From Mesostigma viride (Eukaryota; Streptophyta; Mesostigmatophyceae; Mesostigmatales; Mesostigmataceae), in contig RPFO01000931.1 of assembly GCA_009746045.1 (NCBI GenBank), positions 1 through 64,000 of the forward strand: a DNA stretch of 64,000 nt. The letters are read 5' to 3'. Every line of letters begins with the position of its first letter. Position 1 is the stretch's first letter. Below, piece after piece: positions 20,790-32,095 of the stretch. A program made the translations under genes and the position numbers. The notes under the pieces were generated by a model. The model was given only the letters and a program-made list of their open reading frames with translations. It searched no databases and had not been told where the DNA came from.

Positions 20790-22581
20790 TCGGTGTTCTC
20801 TGAACGTAGTTTCTTTATAACAGATGAGAATGAACGCCGCTATGTGAGTGGTACTACGGGACGGTGGGCCTTGGGCTGGACCGGTTCCATGAGTTAGAAT
20901 TAGTTGGCCAGTTTTGTATGGCCATTTCTAGTTCGTTAAGTTAAGTAGCAATTAAGTTACTGTTGCTGACGGCTCATGAGGCGAGCCTGGGCTACGCCGC
21001 CCTAAAGTGCCATTTGCACGATGTTCTAGGTCTCTTTTTCTTGTAATCGGATGTATGGGGTATGGGTATGGCGGATTACAAGAAATTTAATGCTGCCCTA
21101 ATCGCGTCAGCCTTTTGGCTGGCGGTGGCCGATTAGAGATGGCGCGTGACTGACATAGCTTGAACAGTCACGTGACTGTGAAAAAGAAATTGAATTACCC
21201 TCGTCGGTTTTCTCCCCGCAGCTGGGTTCTTGGCCGACGAGAGACTATAAAATACTTCGCGTTTGCCTGCGCGTGGCACCTGTACGGAACTCTGAAGCCA
21301 TGAGTAAGATTTCCGTGCCACGCTGCAGTGCCTACCGCTTTGCTGCGGAATGTCGCAGCAGGGTTGCAGTTCCTGACTGCTGACTGCCGAAGGAAGGGTG
21401 GTCGGGTTACTTTTAGTGGGCATTGTGATGGACGACAAGTCTGTCGGCCCTCGCGTAAGTAGAAAAATATTTACCAGCATCCGCTCTTATGGGTGCGTGA
21501 GGTCTCGGGAATGTGGTGGGGACGAATTCCGGAATTATGCAATATTTCGATTCAGACCGAGACTTAAGGGGCCAGTTTAACAGACGGACCTGGGCCGGGC
21601 AGGACCAAATATTTTGGCCGGCCCAGTTGCGCTTGCGCTTTATCGGCCGCTGGGGTGTGTGATGAGAGCCTGCTCATCAACTAAAACCTGAAATATGGAA
21701 AGTTACTCCCCCAGGTGACAACGTTGACAGTAATCGAGATATGGTGGCATCGGGTGACGTCCTACAAGTTGTCGTCACGTTAGGGCGGCACTGGCCTTTG
21801 AGGGAGGTCCGTGATCGTTAAACGAGGCGTCTTCTTCCTTGTCTTTGCGTGCACATTCAACACCCTCTTTTACTGGCCGAGGGTGGAAGGCTGGGGGGGC
21901 CCTGCAAAGGGTTATCGTGCATGAGGCTCGCTACAGCCGCCGGCGATTGTAATGGTCGTGACCGTTGCGGCAGGGCAGCCTCGGGAGCCACTGAGCGAAA
22001 GTGGTTGGCGGAGCTTTGGAGATAAAGCACCAGGAAAGGGGGGTTGGGTAACGAGAACTACAATCAATCATGAAATGGGTGCAGCGTGGCAGGCTCACTC
22101 ATGGGTTCTGTAATTGCCCACTTATTGTTTTAATCAAATGTTGGTGGATTGGTAATAGTGGGAATAGAATCGGTGTTCTCTGAACGTAGTTTCTTTATAA
22201 CAGATGAGAATGAACGCCGCTATGTGAGTGGTACTACGGGACGGTGGGCCTTGGGCTGGACCGGTTCCATGAGTTAGAATTAGTTGGCCAGTTTTGTATG
22301 GCCATTTCTAGTTCGTTAAGTTAAGTAGCAATTAAGTTACTGTTGCTGACGGCTCATGAGGCGAGCCTGGGCTACGCCGCCCTAAAGTGCCATTTGCACG
22401 ATGTTCTAGGTCTCTTTTTCTTGTCCCGCCCTCCCTCCCTCTTTTTGTGTTTGTTTCTAGGGTAACGAGAACTACAATCAATCATGAAATGGGTGCAGCG
22501 TGGCAGGCTCACTCATGGGTTCTGTAATTGCCCACTTATTGTTTTAATCAAATGTTGGTGGATTGGTAATAGTGGGAATAG
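20790..22581. mobile_element. PAT/Ngaro-like split-direct-repeat element, family 1 (non-autonomous)
   Basis: Order: A1 (20790-21044, 255 bp), interior (about 1,000 bp), B1 (22046-22167), A2 (22170-22424), linker, B2 (22460-22581, 122 bp). A1 equals A2 and B1 equals B2 by eye. This A1-interior-B1-A2-B2 plan is the split direct repeat of tyrosine-recombinase (DIRS-order, PAT/Ngaro) retrotransposons. The outer ends and the B1/A2 joint share AA (AA|TCGG... and ...GAATAG|AA). Removal rejoins a 208-bp satellite unit (CATAAAAGACACATCC) with no target duplication, as expected of a recombinase. The interior has no reverse transcriptase or recombinase frame. Confidence 0.75.
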
Positions 22582-24231
22582 AAGACACATCCTGCCTTAT
22601 TGCCACCCAATTAAACGAATGAAATGCACATGGTAATGTTTTTCAAGTCCAACGGCCGTTGGCTCACAACCCCCGTGTGGGAAGGGTGGATGCCTTACGA
22701 ACCATTCAACCACATCTTTATGCTCAGCTAGATTTTTGGAGGCCTTTCTTTGAAGGCACATGGTAATAACAATCACTAAGCTGCATGAAAGACACATCCT
22801 GCATTATTGCCACCAAATGAAACGAATGAAATGCACATTTTATTGTATTTCCAATTCCAACGGCCGTTTGCTCACAACCCCCCTGTGGGAAGGGTGGATG
22901 CCTTACGAACCATTCAACCACATCTTTATGCTCAGCTAGATTTTTGGAGGCCTTTCTTGGAATAAAAATGGTAATAGCCACCACAAAGCTGAATGAAAGA
23001 TACATCCTGGCTGATTGCCAACCCACTCAAAGGAATGAAATGCACATGATAATGTTTTTCAAGTCCAACGGCCGTTGGCTCACAACCCCCCTGTGGGAAG
23101 GGTGGATGCCTTACGAACCATTCAACCACATCTTTATGCTCAGCTAGATTTTTGGAGGCCTTTCTTGGAAGAAAAATGGTAATAGCCACCACTAAGCTGA
23201 ATGAAAGATACATCCTGGCTGATTGCCAACCCACTCAAAGGAATGAAATGCACATGATAATGTTTTTCAAGTCCAACGGCCGTTGGCTCACAACCCCCCA
23301 CTGGGAAGGGTGGATGCCTTACGAACCAGTCAAGCCCATCTTTATGCTCAGCTAGATTTTTGGAGGCCTTTCTTGGAAGAAAAATGGTAATAGCCACCAC
23401 TAAGCTGAATGAAAGATACATCCTGGCTGATTGCCAACCCACTCAAAGGAATGAAATGCACATGATAATGTTTTTCAAGTCCAACGGCCGTTGGCTCACA
23501 ACCCCCCTCTGGGAAGGGTGGATGCCTTACGAACCAGTCAAGCCCATCTTTAAGCTCAGCTAGTTTTTTTGGAGGCCTTTCTAGGAGAAAAATGGTAAAT
23601 AGCCACCACTAGGCTGCATAAAAGACACATCCTGCCTTATTGCCACCCAATTAAACGAATGAAATGCACATGATAATGTTTTTCAAGTCTAACGGCCGTT
23701 GGCTCACAACCCCCCTATGGGAAGGGTGGAGGCCTTACGAACCAGTCAACCACATCTTTATGCTCAGCTAGATTTTTGGAGGCCTTGCTTGGAAGAAAAA
23801 TGGTAAATAGCCATCACTAAGCTGCATGAAAGACACATCCTGCCTTATTGCCACCCAATGAAAAGAATGAAATGCACATGATAATGTTTTTCCAATTCCA
23901 ACGGCCGTTGGCTCACAACCCCCCTCTGGGAAGGGTGGATGCCTTACGAACCATTCAACCACATCTTTATGCTCAGCTAGATTTTTGGAGGCCTTTCTTG
24001 GAAGGCACATGGTAATAACCTTCACTAAGCTGCATGAAAGACGCATCCTGCCTTACTGCCACCAAATGAAAAGAATCAAATGCACATGATAATGTTTTTC
24101 CAATTCCAACGGCCGTTGGCTCACAACCCCCCTGTGGGAAGGGTGGATGCCTTACGAACCATTCAACCACATCTTTATGCTCAGCTATATTTTTGGAGGC
24201 CTTTCTTGGAAGAAAAATGGTAAATAGCCAC
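22582..24231. repeat. 208-bp palindrome-bearing satellite, part 2
   Basis: Eight more units of the satellite that starts at 20222, with palindromes at about 22652, 22859 (one base changed), 23067, 23275, 23484, 23691, 23899 and 24107. Adjacent units differ by a few per cent; units near 23000-23500 share GATACATCCTGGCTGATTGC and form a subfamily. Confidence 0.9.
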
Positions 24232-24609
24232 AGTTATGCAACACAAAGCTGGAATGCTCGGGCACTGCCAAATGGCGTGTGTGTGCGTGAACGACGAGAC
24301 ACCTTGGCATTAGGATAGAATGGCACATATACTGCTGGCCAGCCGTCAACGATGGCTGGCCAGACTTTGCGTAAGTTAAACTAACTTACTGATCCTGGAC
24401 GGACTAGCCTATCAGTTACAACCTGATCTAGTCAGTCCTAACATGACAACTACAGTCCCGGTACTGAGGTACCGGCTCATCACATACTGAGTATAGCCAC
24501 GTGTCCATGCCACGACTGCTCTAGTCCAGCACCGTCCCAGTACCCAATTGGGCGCCGGCGGTGCTGGCACGTGTCCACTTAGGCTACAGGCGGGAGACTT
24601 AGACTAACT
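24232..24609 (-). repeat. LTR of Copia-type element (3' LTR)
   Basis: 378 bp, apparently identical to 31369-31746. The ends are AGTTA...TAACT rather than the usual TG...CA. A purine-rich run (AAAGTGGGAG on the coding strand) lies immediately inside it, as a polypurine tract should. Confidence 0.9.
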
Positions 24610-24992
24610 CCCACTTTAAGTTTTCTTTGGGTTTCAACAGAAACACACATAGCCATCAAATGGACGCAGCCATTCCCAATGCCTTAAAAAAACTGTCAGA
24701 TAACCTACTAGGACCCAAAGGTCACCTCACACATGTACAAGAGATGCATTAAAAAGGCCCCATGTCTCAAGCATGGTTTCTTAACTGAGTGAGATGGGTG
24801 CTCAGGCCCCAGCATGTCATGGTCATCCAAACAAGTGTCTCACAAAATTTTATTCAATAAATAACACATTCATCATGTCCCAACTTTCTAGACCAGTGCT
24901 TCTCACTGTCAGAAAACTACCCAGCTGCCACTGCAGCCTTTCAGCTGCAGTATTAGGCAGGGGGTCATGGGCTAACATGTACAATGTGCCAG

Positions 24993-26384
24993 TCACTTCA
25001 GACTGTAACCAGGGTTCATCAACCCATACAAGACCTGGTATTGTGGTCCTGCTGCTTGTGGCACCTTGGTCAGTGCATCTGCAGCATTGTCTTTGTCCCT
25101 GACGTGGGCTTTAGACTCCAGGTACTTGCATTCCTGTTTTAGCACAATCCAATCCAGGTCCGAGTGTACAGCCAAAGGATTGGCAAGGAAAGAGATGATA
25201 GATTGAGAGTCAGTCAGCAAATGTGCTTTCACTCCTGCAGAGCTACCAGCCTGGTGTTGAAGCCAGACCAGCAAGTGATTGAGATACCTTGCATGCAAGA
25301 CAGAAGATACCACAGCCCTGCATTCAGCTACATTGCTACTCACAGCTTTCCTCTTGTGCAATCTACTGAACCAGGAGACTAGTGACTTCTTCCCACCTTG
25401 GTTATGCAGGAAAAACAATCCAGCCTCTCTGGCTTGAACCTTGGTAACTACCCTGGACTCCATTGAACTATCCATCATGCACGTGATGTGAATGGGAGTA
25501 AACAGGTCCAGTGAGTGAAGCATCAAAGGTGGACCATCATGCAACAACTGCTTGATTGCCCGTGCTCCTACCTCCTGTAGTACCTCATCATCTACCCTGC
25601 TCACAAAAGCCAGGTGGGGTGCACATGTAGCACATAGCCAACCAAGCTTGCCTCTAATGGTAGGGCACATGTCAGGGGTGATGTGAACAGGCAGGACATC
25701 CAGACAAGACTTAATGTATTCAGCAGAGGCCTGCATGGAACAAACCCAGCTGCCCTGCTGCTGCAGCAACTCAAGCATCATGCCACAGAACTTGACTGGC
25801 TCCTTGCCCAGCTCTAGCTGCTTGCCAATCTCAAAACTGGCAGACACCTGAGCTATGAAAGCATCCACTGCAGCTCTAGGACCTGAGATTAACTGATCAT
25901 CCCCATGCCAGACAAACATCATCATTCCATCAGGGTGTGGGATGACAAACAGGCAAGGGTCAATGTCATCATAGGTGGCCCCTAGCTTCATGAATACCTC
26001 CTGTGCAGACAGCCTAAAAATTTTTGGAGCTGACTGCAACCCTTCAACCCCCAGGTTTGGCCTCAACAAGGGTTGAACAATATCCCTGTGCCACACCTTA
26101 GGAGTATTCACCACGTATACCTGACCTCTCCAGACCTGCTGTGCTATGGCAGGGTCCCCCTTTAGAAAGGCTCTTTTGATATCTGTGGCTTTACACACAT
26201 AATCCTTCCCTGTATTAAGCTGATGCAAAAACAAGGAAAGCAACACCTTGAGAGACGTTTGCTGAATACCAGGAGTATAAAGCTCAGCCTCTGTCAGCTC
26301 TGTAGAGCCCCTGAACTCAGTAACACATGGCCTAGCATGGAAAATGGGTGGTCCCCCATCAGCCTGAGGTTTATGCTTGCACAC
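24993..26384 (-). CDS. Copia reverse transcriptase and RNase H
   Basis: Matches the Copia RT pattern: FVCKHKPQADG...HARPCV at the start, KATDIKRAFLKG (first catalytic Asp), DPCLFV, and FVWHGDDQLISG in place of the common YVDD box. The double Asp of the active site is kept; HVDD occurs in some Copia elements, HGDD is odd. RNase H follows, with acidic residues in MDSSMES, SNVAECRAV and LLTDSQSI, and a final NAADALTK. The RT N-terminal helix (FLKWLEAFTKAREEW) lies in the preceding frame, so a frameshift near 26390 splits this protein. Confidence 0.9.
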   Translation of the reverse strand: MCKHKPQADGGPPIFHARPCVTEFRGSTELTEAELYTPGIQQTSLKVLLSLFLHQLNTGKDYVCKATDIKRAFLKGDPAIAQQVWRGQVYVVNTPKVWHRDIVQPLLRPNLGVEGLQSAPKIFRLSAQEVFMKLGATYDDIDPCLFVIPHPDGMMMFVWHGDDQLISGPRAAVDAFIAQVSASFEIGKQLELGKEPVKFCGMMLELLQQQGSWVCSMQASAEYIKSCLDVLPVHITPDMCPTIRGKLGWLCATCAPHLAFVSRVDDEVLQEVGARAIKQLLHDGPPLMLHSLDLFTPIHITCMMDSSMESRVVTKVQAREAGLFFLHNQGGKKSLVSWFSRLHKRKAVSSNVAECRAVVSSVLHARYLNHLLVWLQHQAGSSAGVKAHLLTDSQSIISFLANPLAVHSDLDWIVLKQECKYLESKAHVRDKDNAADALTKVPQAAGPQYQVLYGLMNPGYSLK

Positions 26385-26395
26385 AAACTTTAACC

Positions 26396-27118
26396 TTAGC
26401 TTCTTGGCCCAGCTGGCATAGCATCAAGAGGAGTCACAGGTGGTGTGTGTGTGGGACTACGTGCATCTGGAACAACCCACTCCTCCCTGGCTTTGGTAAA
26501 AGCCTCAAGCCACTTAAGAAACCCAATCTGCGTCTGGCAGTCCCGTACAATATCATCATAGGACAGGGGAGACATGGATGCAACATCCCATCTACCAAGC
26601 CCAAACGCTGAAGGGTGTAGCTTTTGAGAGTGTATGAGGTCCTCCACACACGGTTCCTGACCTGGGAGGTACTTGGGCTTAACTGCATTGATGGCAGCAT
26701 CCAACCCAGTGCTAATCTGGCTCAAAGGGATTTTAAAATGATCTAGAGGCACCTGTCCTACCCCTGCCACACTCAACCTCCCAGCTGAGATGACAACACC
26801 AGGGTAAGATACAAAAGGTTCCCCTAACAGGGCATTCCCTGAGTAGCCCTCAACCACCTGAAATGGAGTGGGCATACCCAAGATTTGAATGCTCACCTGA
26901 CCTTTGACCTGCATTTTGGTTTTGCCTGAAAAATCTGACACTCTAGCCCATGGTGAGGCCTTCATTTTCAGACCAGATACAGCTTCTGCACTGATGATAC
27001 TCACCTGTGCTTGGGTGTCTACAGCCAAAATACTAGGATCTTGACCTGCATCCCCTACAGCATTGACCTGTGCTGTACCTGTTGCCACAACTGCTTTAGT
27101 GTTGTGTGCCTTGTGCAA
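26396..27118 (-). CDS. Retropepsin-like protease and N-terminus of RT
   Basis: Residues from about 27 on read ILAVDTQAQVSIISAEAV, resembling the DTGA active site of retroviral-type aspartic proteases but with Gln in place of Gly. A later GNALLGEPFV resembles the conserved (I/L)LG(R/x)DF end motif. The C-terminal third (FLKWLEAFTKAREEWV) fits the start of Copia RT. The position between integrase and RT is unexpected. The Gly-to-Gln change may affect activity. Confidence 0.6.
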   Translation of the reverse strand: MHKAHNTKAVVATGTAQVNAVGDAGQDPSILAVDTQAQVSIISAEAVSGLKMKASPWARVSDFSGKTKMQVKGQVSIQILGMPTPFQVVEGYSGNALLGEPFVSYPGVVISAGRLSVAGVGQVPLDHFKIPLSQISTGLDAAINAVKPKYLPGQEPCVEDLIHSQKLHPSAFGLGRWDVASMSPLSYDDIVRDCQTQIGFLKWLEAFTKAREEWVVPDARSPTHTPPVTPLDAMPAGPRS

Positions 27119-27131
27119 GGCCTTAAGAATC

Positions 27132-28723
27132 TCAGCAAATGACTTCCTGGGAACGACAGGATCTGCTTTTTTGTGACTCCTCCAGGTGTGAGGGAGGTGC
27201 TACCTGCTGCTCACCCTGTGCACCGTCCTCCTGCCCAGGTGGACTATTGGGTTGTAGTGGGGCTGCACTACTGAGGAACACAGGAGCTTCTACTGTGGTA
27301 CTAGTGCTTGCATCAATGACGTCCTTAGCCAATTCATTGGGTGAGATCAATCCACCAGACTCCTGCTCTGAATCCATGTCCAAGAATTCTACCCCTGACA
27401 CGTCTGCCAGTGGTGGGTAATAAAGCTTGAGTCTATGCTTGCTGACCACACGCTCTCTGTCATGTTGTATAGTGACTGCAGTCCCTTCTTCATGAATTTT
27501 GGTGACTACAGCTGGACCGTGCCATCTGGCAGAGTGTGCTCTTCCTCTGTCACCCTCTCTGAAAAAAACACATGGTCCCCCACTTCAAACACAGGCCTGG
27601 CATTGTTTTTGTCTTTCTTTGCCAGCAACTTGGCTAAGTGCTGCCTTTGTGTGTTGTAGTGAGTGTGTACCTCTGAAGCATAGCTGCCTGACTGAAGGCC
27701 AGTTGGGGTGATTTCCCCAAAAGGTGAGGACATTATTGGTTTGGCGTTTAGCTGGGTAGTCACCCCTGCTGCCCAAGATGCCCTGTCAGCATAGCTACCA
27801 GAGTCAGCCAACCTGGATGGCATTTTTCTTATCACATCCCTGATGGCTCTCATGGTACGTTCTACCAACCCCTGACGTTCATGATCTTGAGCCCCAGACA
27901 CTTCTATCTTGGGCAGGTCATTCCTGTCCTGGATGCAGAGAAACTGCTGATCCAGCATTACTTTTTCAATGGGGTGAAAACGTGCCAAGGCTATCTGTAA
28001 AGCTCTGTGCAGCTGCTCTTTATCCATCCCAGGCAGGGGCTCCACTACCACAAACCTTGACCAGGCATCCTTTATGACTAGGTAGTATACCGTGTCCTTC
28101 ACCACGTGTATAACATCCCCAACCAGTTTGCCTCTAGCCAGTGGTGGTGTGGCCACATGCCATTTTCTGGGCTTAGGAGCATATAGCTGACATTGCTCAC
28201 AGTGCTTACGTACGTGCCTGCACATCTGTTCCAGATCATGGCCTTGTATTTTATTGGCTAGCCTTTCAGCCACAGCCTCATGGCCCATAACCTTGTGCAG
28301 TTGCTCTGCTAGAGCACCATACGTGATTACCTTTTCTGCTGCTGCACTAAGGGAAGCTATGGTGGGGTCACGCATCATGTGTGACAGTGTCATGTCATAT
28401 GCCACTTCCCAATCCACATCATCACACTCAGGCAACACTTGGCAGACAGAAGGTAACAGGAAACCATTTGTGAAAAATGGTGAGGGTAGCTTACAGGTGT
28501 CGCCCTGGTCTGCCGCCCCCGCGCGGTTGTAGCGCCCTGGCGTGGTCTTGTTGTGCCTGGGTGCCGTGCAGCGCGCTCCTGCTGCAATGGGGTGACGTGT
28601 TTTCCAGCATCCAGGACAAACATCAACGTCAGAACCATAGTCGGGTTTGCCTTTCCAGCAGTCATCTTTTAGGTGCCCCTTACAAAGGCACCTAGTGCAA
28701 TGCTTGGTGGGGTCATGAGGCAA
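27132..28723 (-). CDS. Copia CCHC zinc knuckle and integrase
   Basis: The frame at 28723-27506 opens with a zinc knuckle (C-x2-C-x4-H-x4-C, CTRCLCKGHLKDDC) and then the integrase HHCC zinc domain (LHKVMGH...HCEQCQLY). The catalytic core follows: IKDAWSRFVVVEPLPG, VMLDQQF and the Glu in GLVERTMRAIRD. A C-terminal basic region ends in VFFSERVTEEEHTLPDGTV. A further frame at 27449-27132 (acidic, Ser/Pro-rich) is probably the tail after a frameshift near 27500. Integrase inserts the cDNA into the genome. Confidence 0.88.
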
Positions 28724-29096
28724 CCTCTTGTCCCCCCCTGCTGGCTTAGCACCCCCTGGCTTGCTAGCTCCCCCACTTTGTTTTCTGTTTTTATTGTTAT
28801 TGTTCTTTCCCCCCCCTTGTTTCCACCTCCCCCACTTTTGTTGTTTTTGTTTTTATCCCCCCCATTACCGCCTTTACCTGGGCTACCAGCGACTGCATCT
28901 GCTTCTTGGAGAGCCCCGTACCTGAGGCTTCCTCCCCCTTTACCTGCTTCACCTTTCCCTCCTTGGCTGCAGCAGCAAACGGCTCTAGGCATTGCTGCAC
29001 ATAGGCCATTGCCTTCCTAAAGTCCTCCCACTTATCCTTTAGACCTGCCAGGATTACTGACAGGGTGGTGGGTCCAGTTCTGCCTTTTGTAGCCAT
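28669..29096 (-). CDS. Gag C-terminal region, frameshifted
   Basis: Starts ATG at 29096, overlapping the end of the gag frame by about 43 bases. It reads as a helical Lys-rich segment (LKDKWEDFRKAMAYVQQCLE) and then moves frame in the C runs near 28800-28865 to a Gly/Lys/Arg-rich stretch that ends at the zinc knuckle frame. Either a programmed shift or homopolymer indels link gag to pol. Confidence 0.6.
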
Positions 29097-29600
29097 AGGT
29101 GTACTAGGTACTTGGCATTGAGCTTCTTCAGCTCCTCATCTCCCTCTATGTACATGACATATTTTTTGTTGTCACTCACATAGTCACGCTTATTGACCTT
29201 ATAGGCCTCTATCCACTGGAAGCCCTTAAGCACTTCTAAGTGCTCCCCCGTGGTAACAAGTGCCCTAAGATCAACCATGAACTGCGCCCACAACACATTT
29301 TCTGCCACGTCTACCCCGCTGCTGGCACGCTTTTGGTACAATTGTACCAACTGCTGGATAGGCTTGGCAGATTGATGGATGGGTGTGGACGCACGTAGAG
29401 AGGCAAACCAATCACGGACATTGTCGCTAGCATATGCATGTGACAACTTAAACAACCACTCCCTAGCTTCGTCCTGGGTGTGGCCCTCTGGCAAACCCGG
29501 AAACACTAGCTTGTCCTCTTTCTTTTTTGGATCAAACCTGGGCCTGTTCAAGGCCATATTGGAGGTTGTGGTCGTTCCTGCTGGTTGTGGCTGCTGCTGC

Positions 29601-29632
<32 letters not shown>

Positions 29633-31264
29633 CCGCTCCCCGCCCTCGTGCCGTGTTGGTGCAGACTCCTGGGTGCCATGTCCACCCCTGCCCTGGTTGC
29701 CCCCCCTCTCCCCGTCATCCTCCCCCTCGTCCCTCTCGTCCCTCCTGCGTTTTTGCTGTGGCTGGCACGCCTCCTCCGGTGCCCTGCGTTTTGTTGGCTT
29801 CAGCGAGGCCACCAGCCTCGCCACCGTGTCTGCTAGGCGGCCATGCTCGCCCGGGGTGAGCTCCCGCCCCTCTCCAGCATCTGCTGGGCCAGTGGAGTTG
29901 CCTCCGGATGTCCTCCCGGTGGACAAGGTCGCTGGACCGGGTTCGCCCCGGTGCGTCACCCTGGTCCTTGCCGCTGTGCCGTCTCGGTTTGAAATGGTAT
30001 GCGTTGGCTGCGACAAAAAATGGTAGAGTTGTTCGGTAGAAATGCGTTCATCCGGCATCAAACCAAATTCAGCTCTTACCGCCTCCCCCATGCATCCCCT
30101 CACCGCAGCCTTCTTGATGTTCTTCGACATACGGCGTCGCTGCTTCAGCATACGCCTCTCCAGGCGACCTACGCTTTCCTCCCAGGCGGCCAGATGCCTG
30201 CGGTAGCGCTCCTCGGCTTCCCGACGAGCCGGCCCCTGCAAAGGTGCTATCTCCGCGACCTTCCGGTATTTCCAGCTCTTCAGGTCGCGGGTGAGACGCT
30301 CACACCTCACCTTGGTGTGAGACATCTTCACCCGAATCCTGGCCGCGAGCGCCTCCGCCCTGTCACGCTCTTGCTGCTCGCGCAGCTTCCTCTGCGCGAT
30401 CACGTTCCGCCTCCGCTGCTTCTTCTCCCTCTCCGCCTTGAAGACCGCGAGCCTCCTCTGAGCCTCCTTCTCTCGCGCCTGCATAGCCGGCGTCATCTCC
30501 ACCAGGTCGTCCGCTTCGGACGCCGACGGACCCGTCAAAGAATACTCCGACTCCTGCAGCACTCCATCAATCTCCCTCGGGATCGTTGCCGACCGTCGAA
30601 GGCGCTGGAAACACGCCAGGTCCGCCCTCCGCACCACTTCATGGGTCGGCGACGCTGACCTCGGCGACTCTGACCTCCTCATCAATGCCGCGCGGACCTG
30701 GGCAGCATCCTCCATTTGTTGGGCGCGCTCACGTGCGCGCACTGCCAACCTCCGCTCTTCTGCGGACTCCTGCTCCTGCAGGCTCTGCGCCATGGCAGCA
30801 TCTGCTGCCACCTGCGCACTGCGCGCCTCGTCTGCCGACGATGGCTGCAGTCCAAACAAACCCAGCGAGCTGGTTTCCGACACGCTGTCGGACTCCCCAC
30901 TCTCCTCCTCCTCCGACTCGGGCCCCGCCCCCGCACCACGTGGTGCATATGGTGGTCCCCTCTGACGCACCACCGGGGTCGACCCCCGCGCCCTACGCAT
31001 CAGGGGAACGCGCACCACGACGTTCTCCACAACGTCACGGTACGTCGGGTCGGCTGCCGCCATCGCCGCATCCTCAGGATGCATGGGATCCTGAGCATCC
31101 CGGTTCTCGTAATCCTGGCGCATACTTTCCAGGATCGAGTCCGACGTCCCCGAGTCATCGGACATCGGGGACGACGACGACTGGTACCTCGTCACCGACG
31201 GCGACTCCTCCTCCGAGGAAGTCGCGCCCACAAGGGCCTTTCCCTTGTTGTTCTTGGGAGCCAT
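29054..31264 (-). CDS. Copia Gag polyprotein
   Basis: 736 codons starting MAPKNNKGKALVG just inside the 5' LTR. The first 370 residues are long, charged and Arg/Glu-rich with coiled-coil character (REKEAQRRLAVFKAEREKKQ), then a Gln run, then a capsid-like domain (REWLFKLSHAYASDNVRDWFASLRA) near the C-terminus. Capsid proteins package the retrotransposon RNA. The long N-terminal extension is unusual for Copia Gag. Confidence 0.8.
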
Positions 31265-31368
31265 TAGTTCAAAAAGATGGGTAAAAAAAATGGAAATGGG
31301 TGTTTGCGAACTGTACGTTTCGCACGCTCGTCGTTTTGTCGTGTATGTTTTTGGAGGTTTTTAATGCA

Positions 31369-31746
31369 AGTTATGCAACACAAAGCTGGAATGCTCGGGC
31401 ACTGCCAAATGGCGTGTGTGTGCGTGAACGACGAGACACCTTGGCATTAGGATAGAATGGCACATATACTGCTGGCCAGCCGTCAACGATGGCTGGCCAG
31501 ACTTTGCGTAAGTTAAACTAACTTACTGATCCTGGACGGACTAGCCTATCAGTTACAACCTGATCTAGTCAGTCCTAACATGACAACTACAGTCCCGGTA
31601 CTGAGGTACCGGCTCATCACATACTGAGTATAGCCACGTGTCCATGCCACGACTGCTCTAGTCCAGCACCGTCCCAGTACCCAATTGGGCGCCGGCGGTG
31701 CTGGCACGTGTCCACTTAGGCTACAGGCGGGAGACTTAGACTAACT
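31369..31746 (-). repeat. LTR of Copia-type element (5' LTR)
   Basis: 378 bp, equal to 24232-24609 by eye. It is followed outside by the target copy GCCAC and the satellite. For minus-strand transcription this LTR would carry the promoter. Confidence 0.9.
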
Positions 31747-32095
31747 GCCACCACTAAGCTGCATGAAAGACACATCCTGCCTTATTGCCACCCAATGAAA
31801 CGAATGAAATGCACATGATAATGTTTTTCCAATTCCAACGGCCGTTGGCTCACAACCCCCCTCTGGGAAGGGTGGATGCCTTACGAACCAGTCAAGCCCA
31901 TCTTTATGCTCAGCTAGATTTTTTGGAGGCCTTTCTTGGAAGAAAAATGGTAATAGCCACCACTAAGCTGCATGAAAGACACATCCTGGCTGCTTGCCAC
32001 CCTATCAAACGAATAAAAAGCATAAGATAATGTTTTTCCAATTCCAACGGCCGTTGGCTCACAACCCCCTTCGGGTAGAGGCCTTACGGACCAGT
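31747..32095. repeat. 208-bp palindrome-bearing satellite, part 3
   Basis: The last one and a half to two units of the satellite, with palindromes at about 31838 and 32046; it ends near 32095, after which similarity is lost. Confidence 0.85.

Larger units (their letters stand above)
24232..31746 (-). mobile_element. Copia-type LTR retrotransposon, 7.5 kb
   Basis: Two 378-bp direct LTRs bound a minus-strand gag-pol region, and GCCAC is duplicated on both sides (24227-24231 and 31747-31751). Removing the element rejoins a 208-bp satellite unit. Identical LTRs point to a recent insertion, yet pol is split over several frames, mostly at C/G runs. Domain order on the coding strand is gag, CCHC knuckle, integrase, aspartic protease-like, reverse transcriptase, RNase H. 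Integrase before reverse transcriptase is Copia-like; a protease after integrase is not. No standard initiator-Met primer site was seen next to the 5' LTR. Confidence 0.92.

Noticed and set aside
20790-22581. Two tandem LTR elements or tandem SINEs
   Set aside because: The order A-interior-B-A-B with shared AA joints and no target duplication fits split direct repeats better; a tandem LTR pair would repeat the interior or leave a target duplication.
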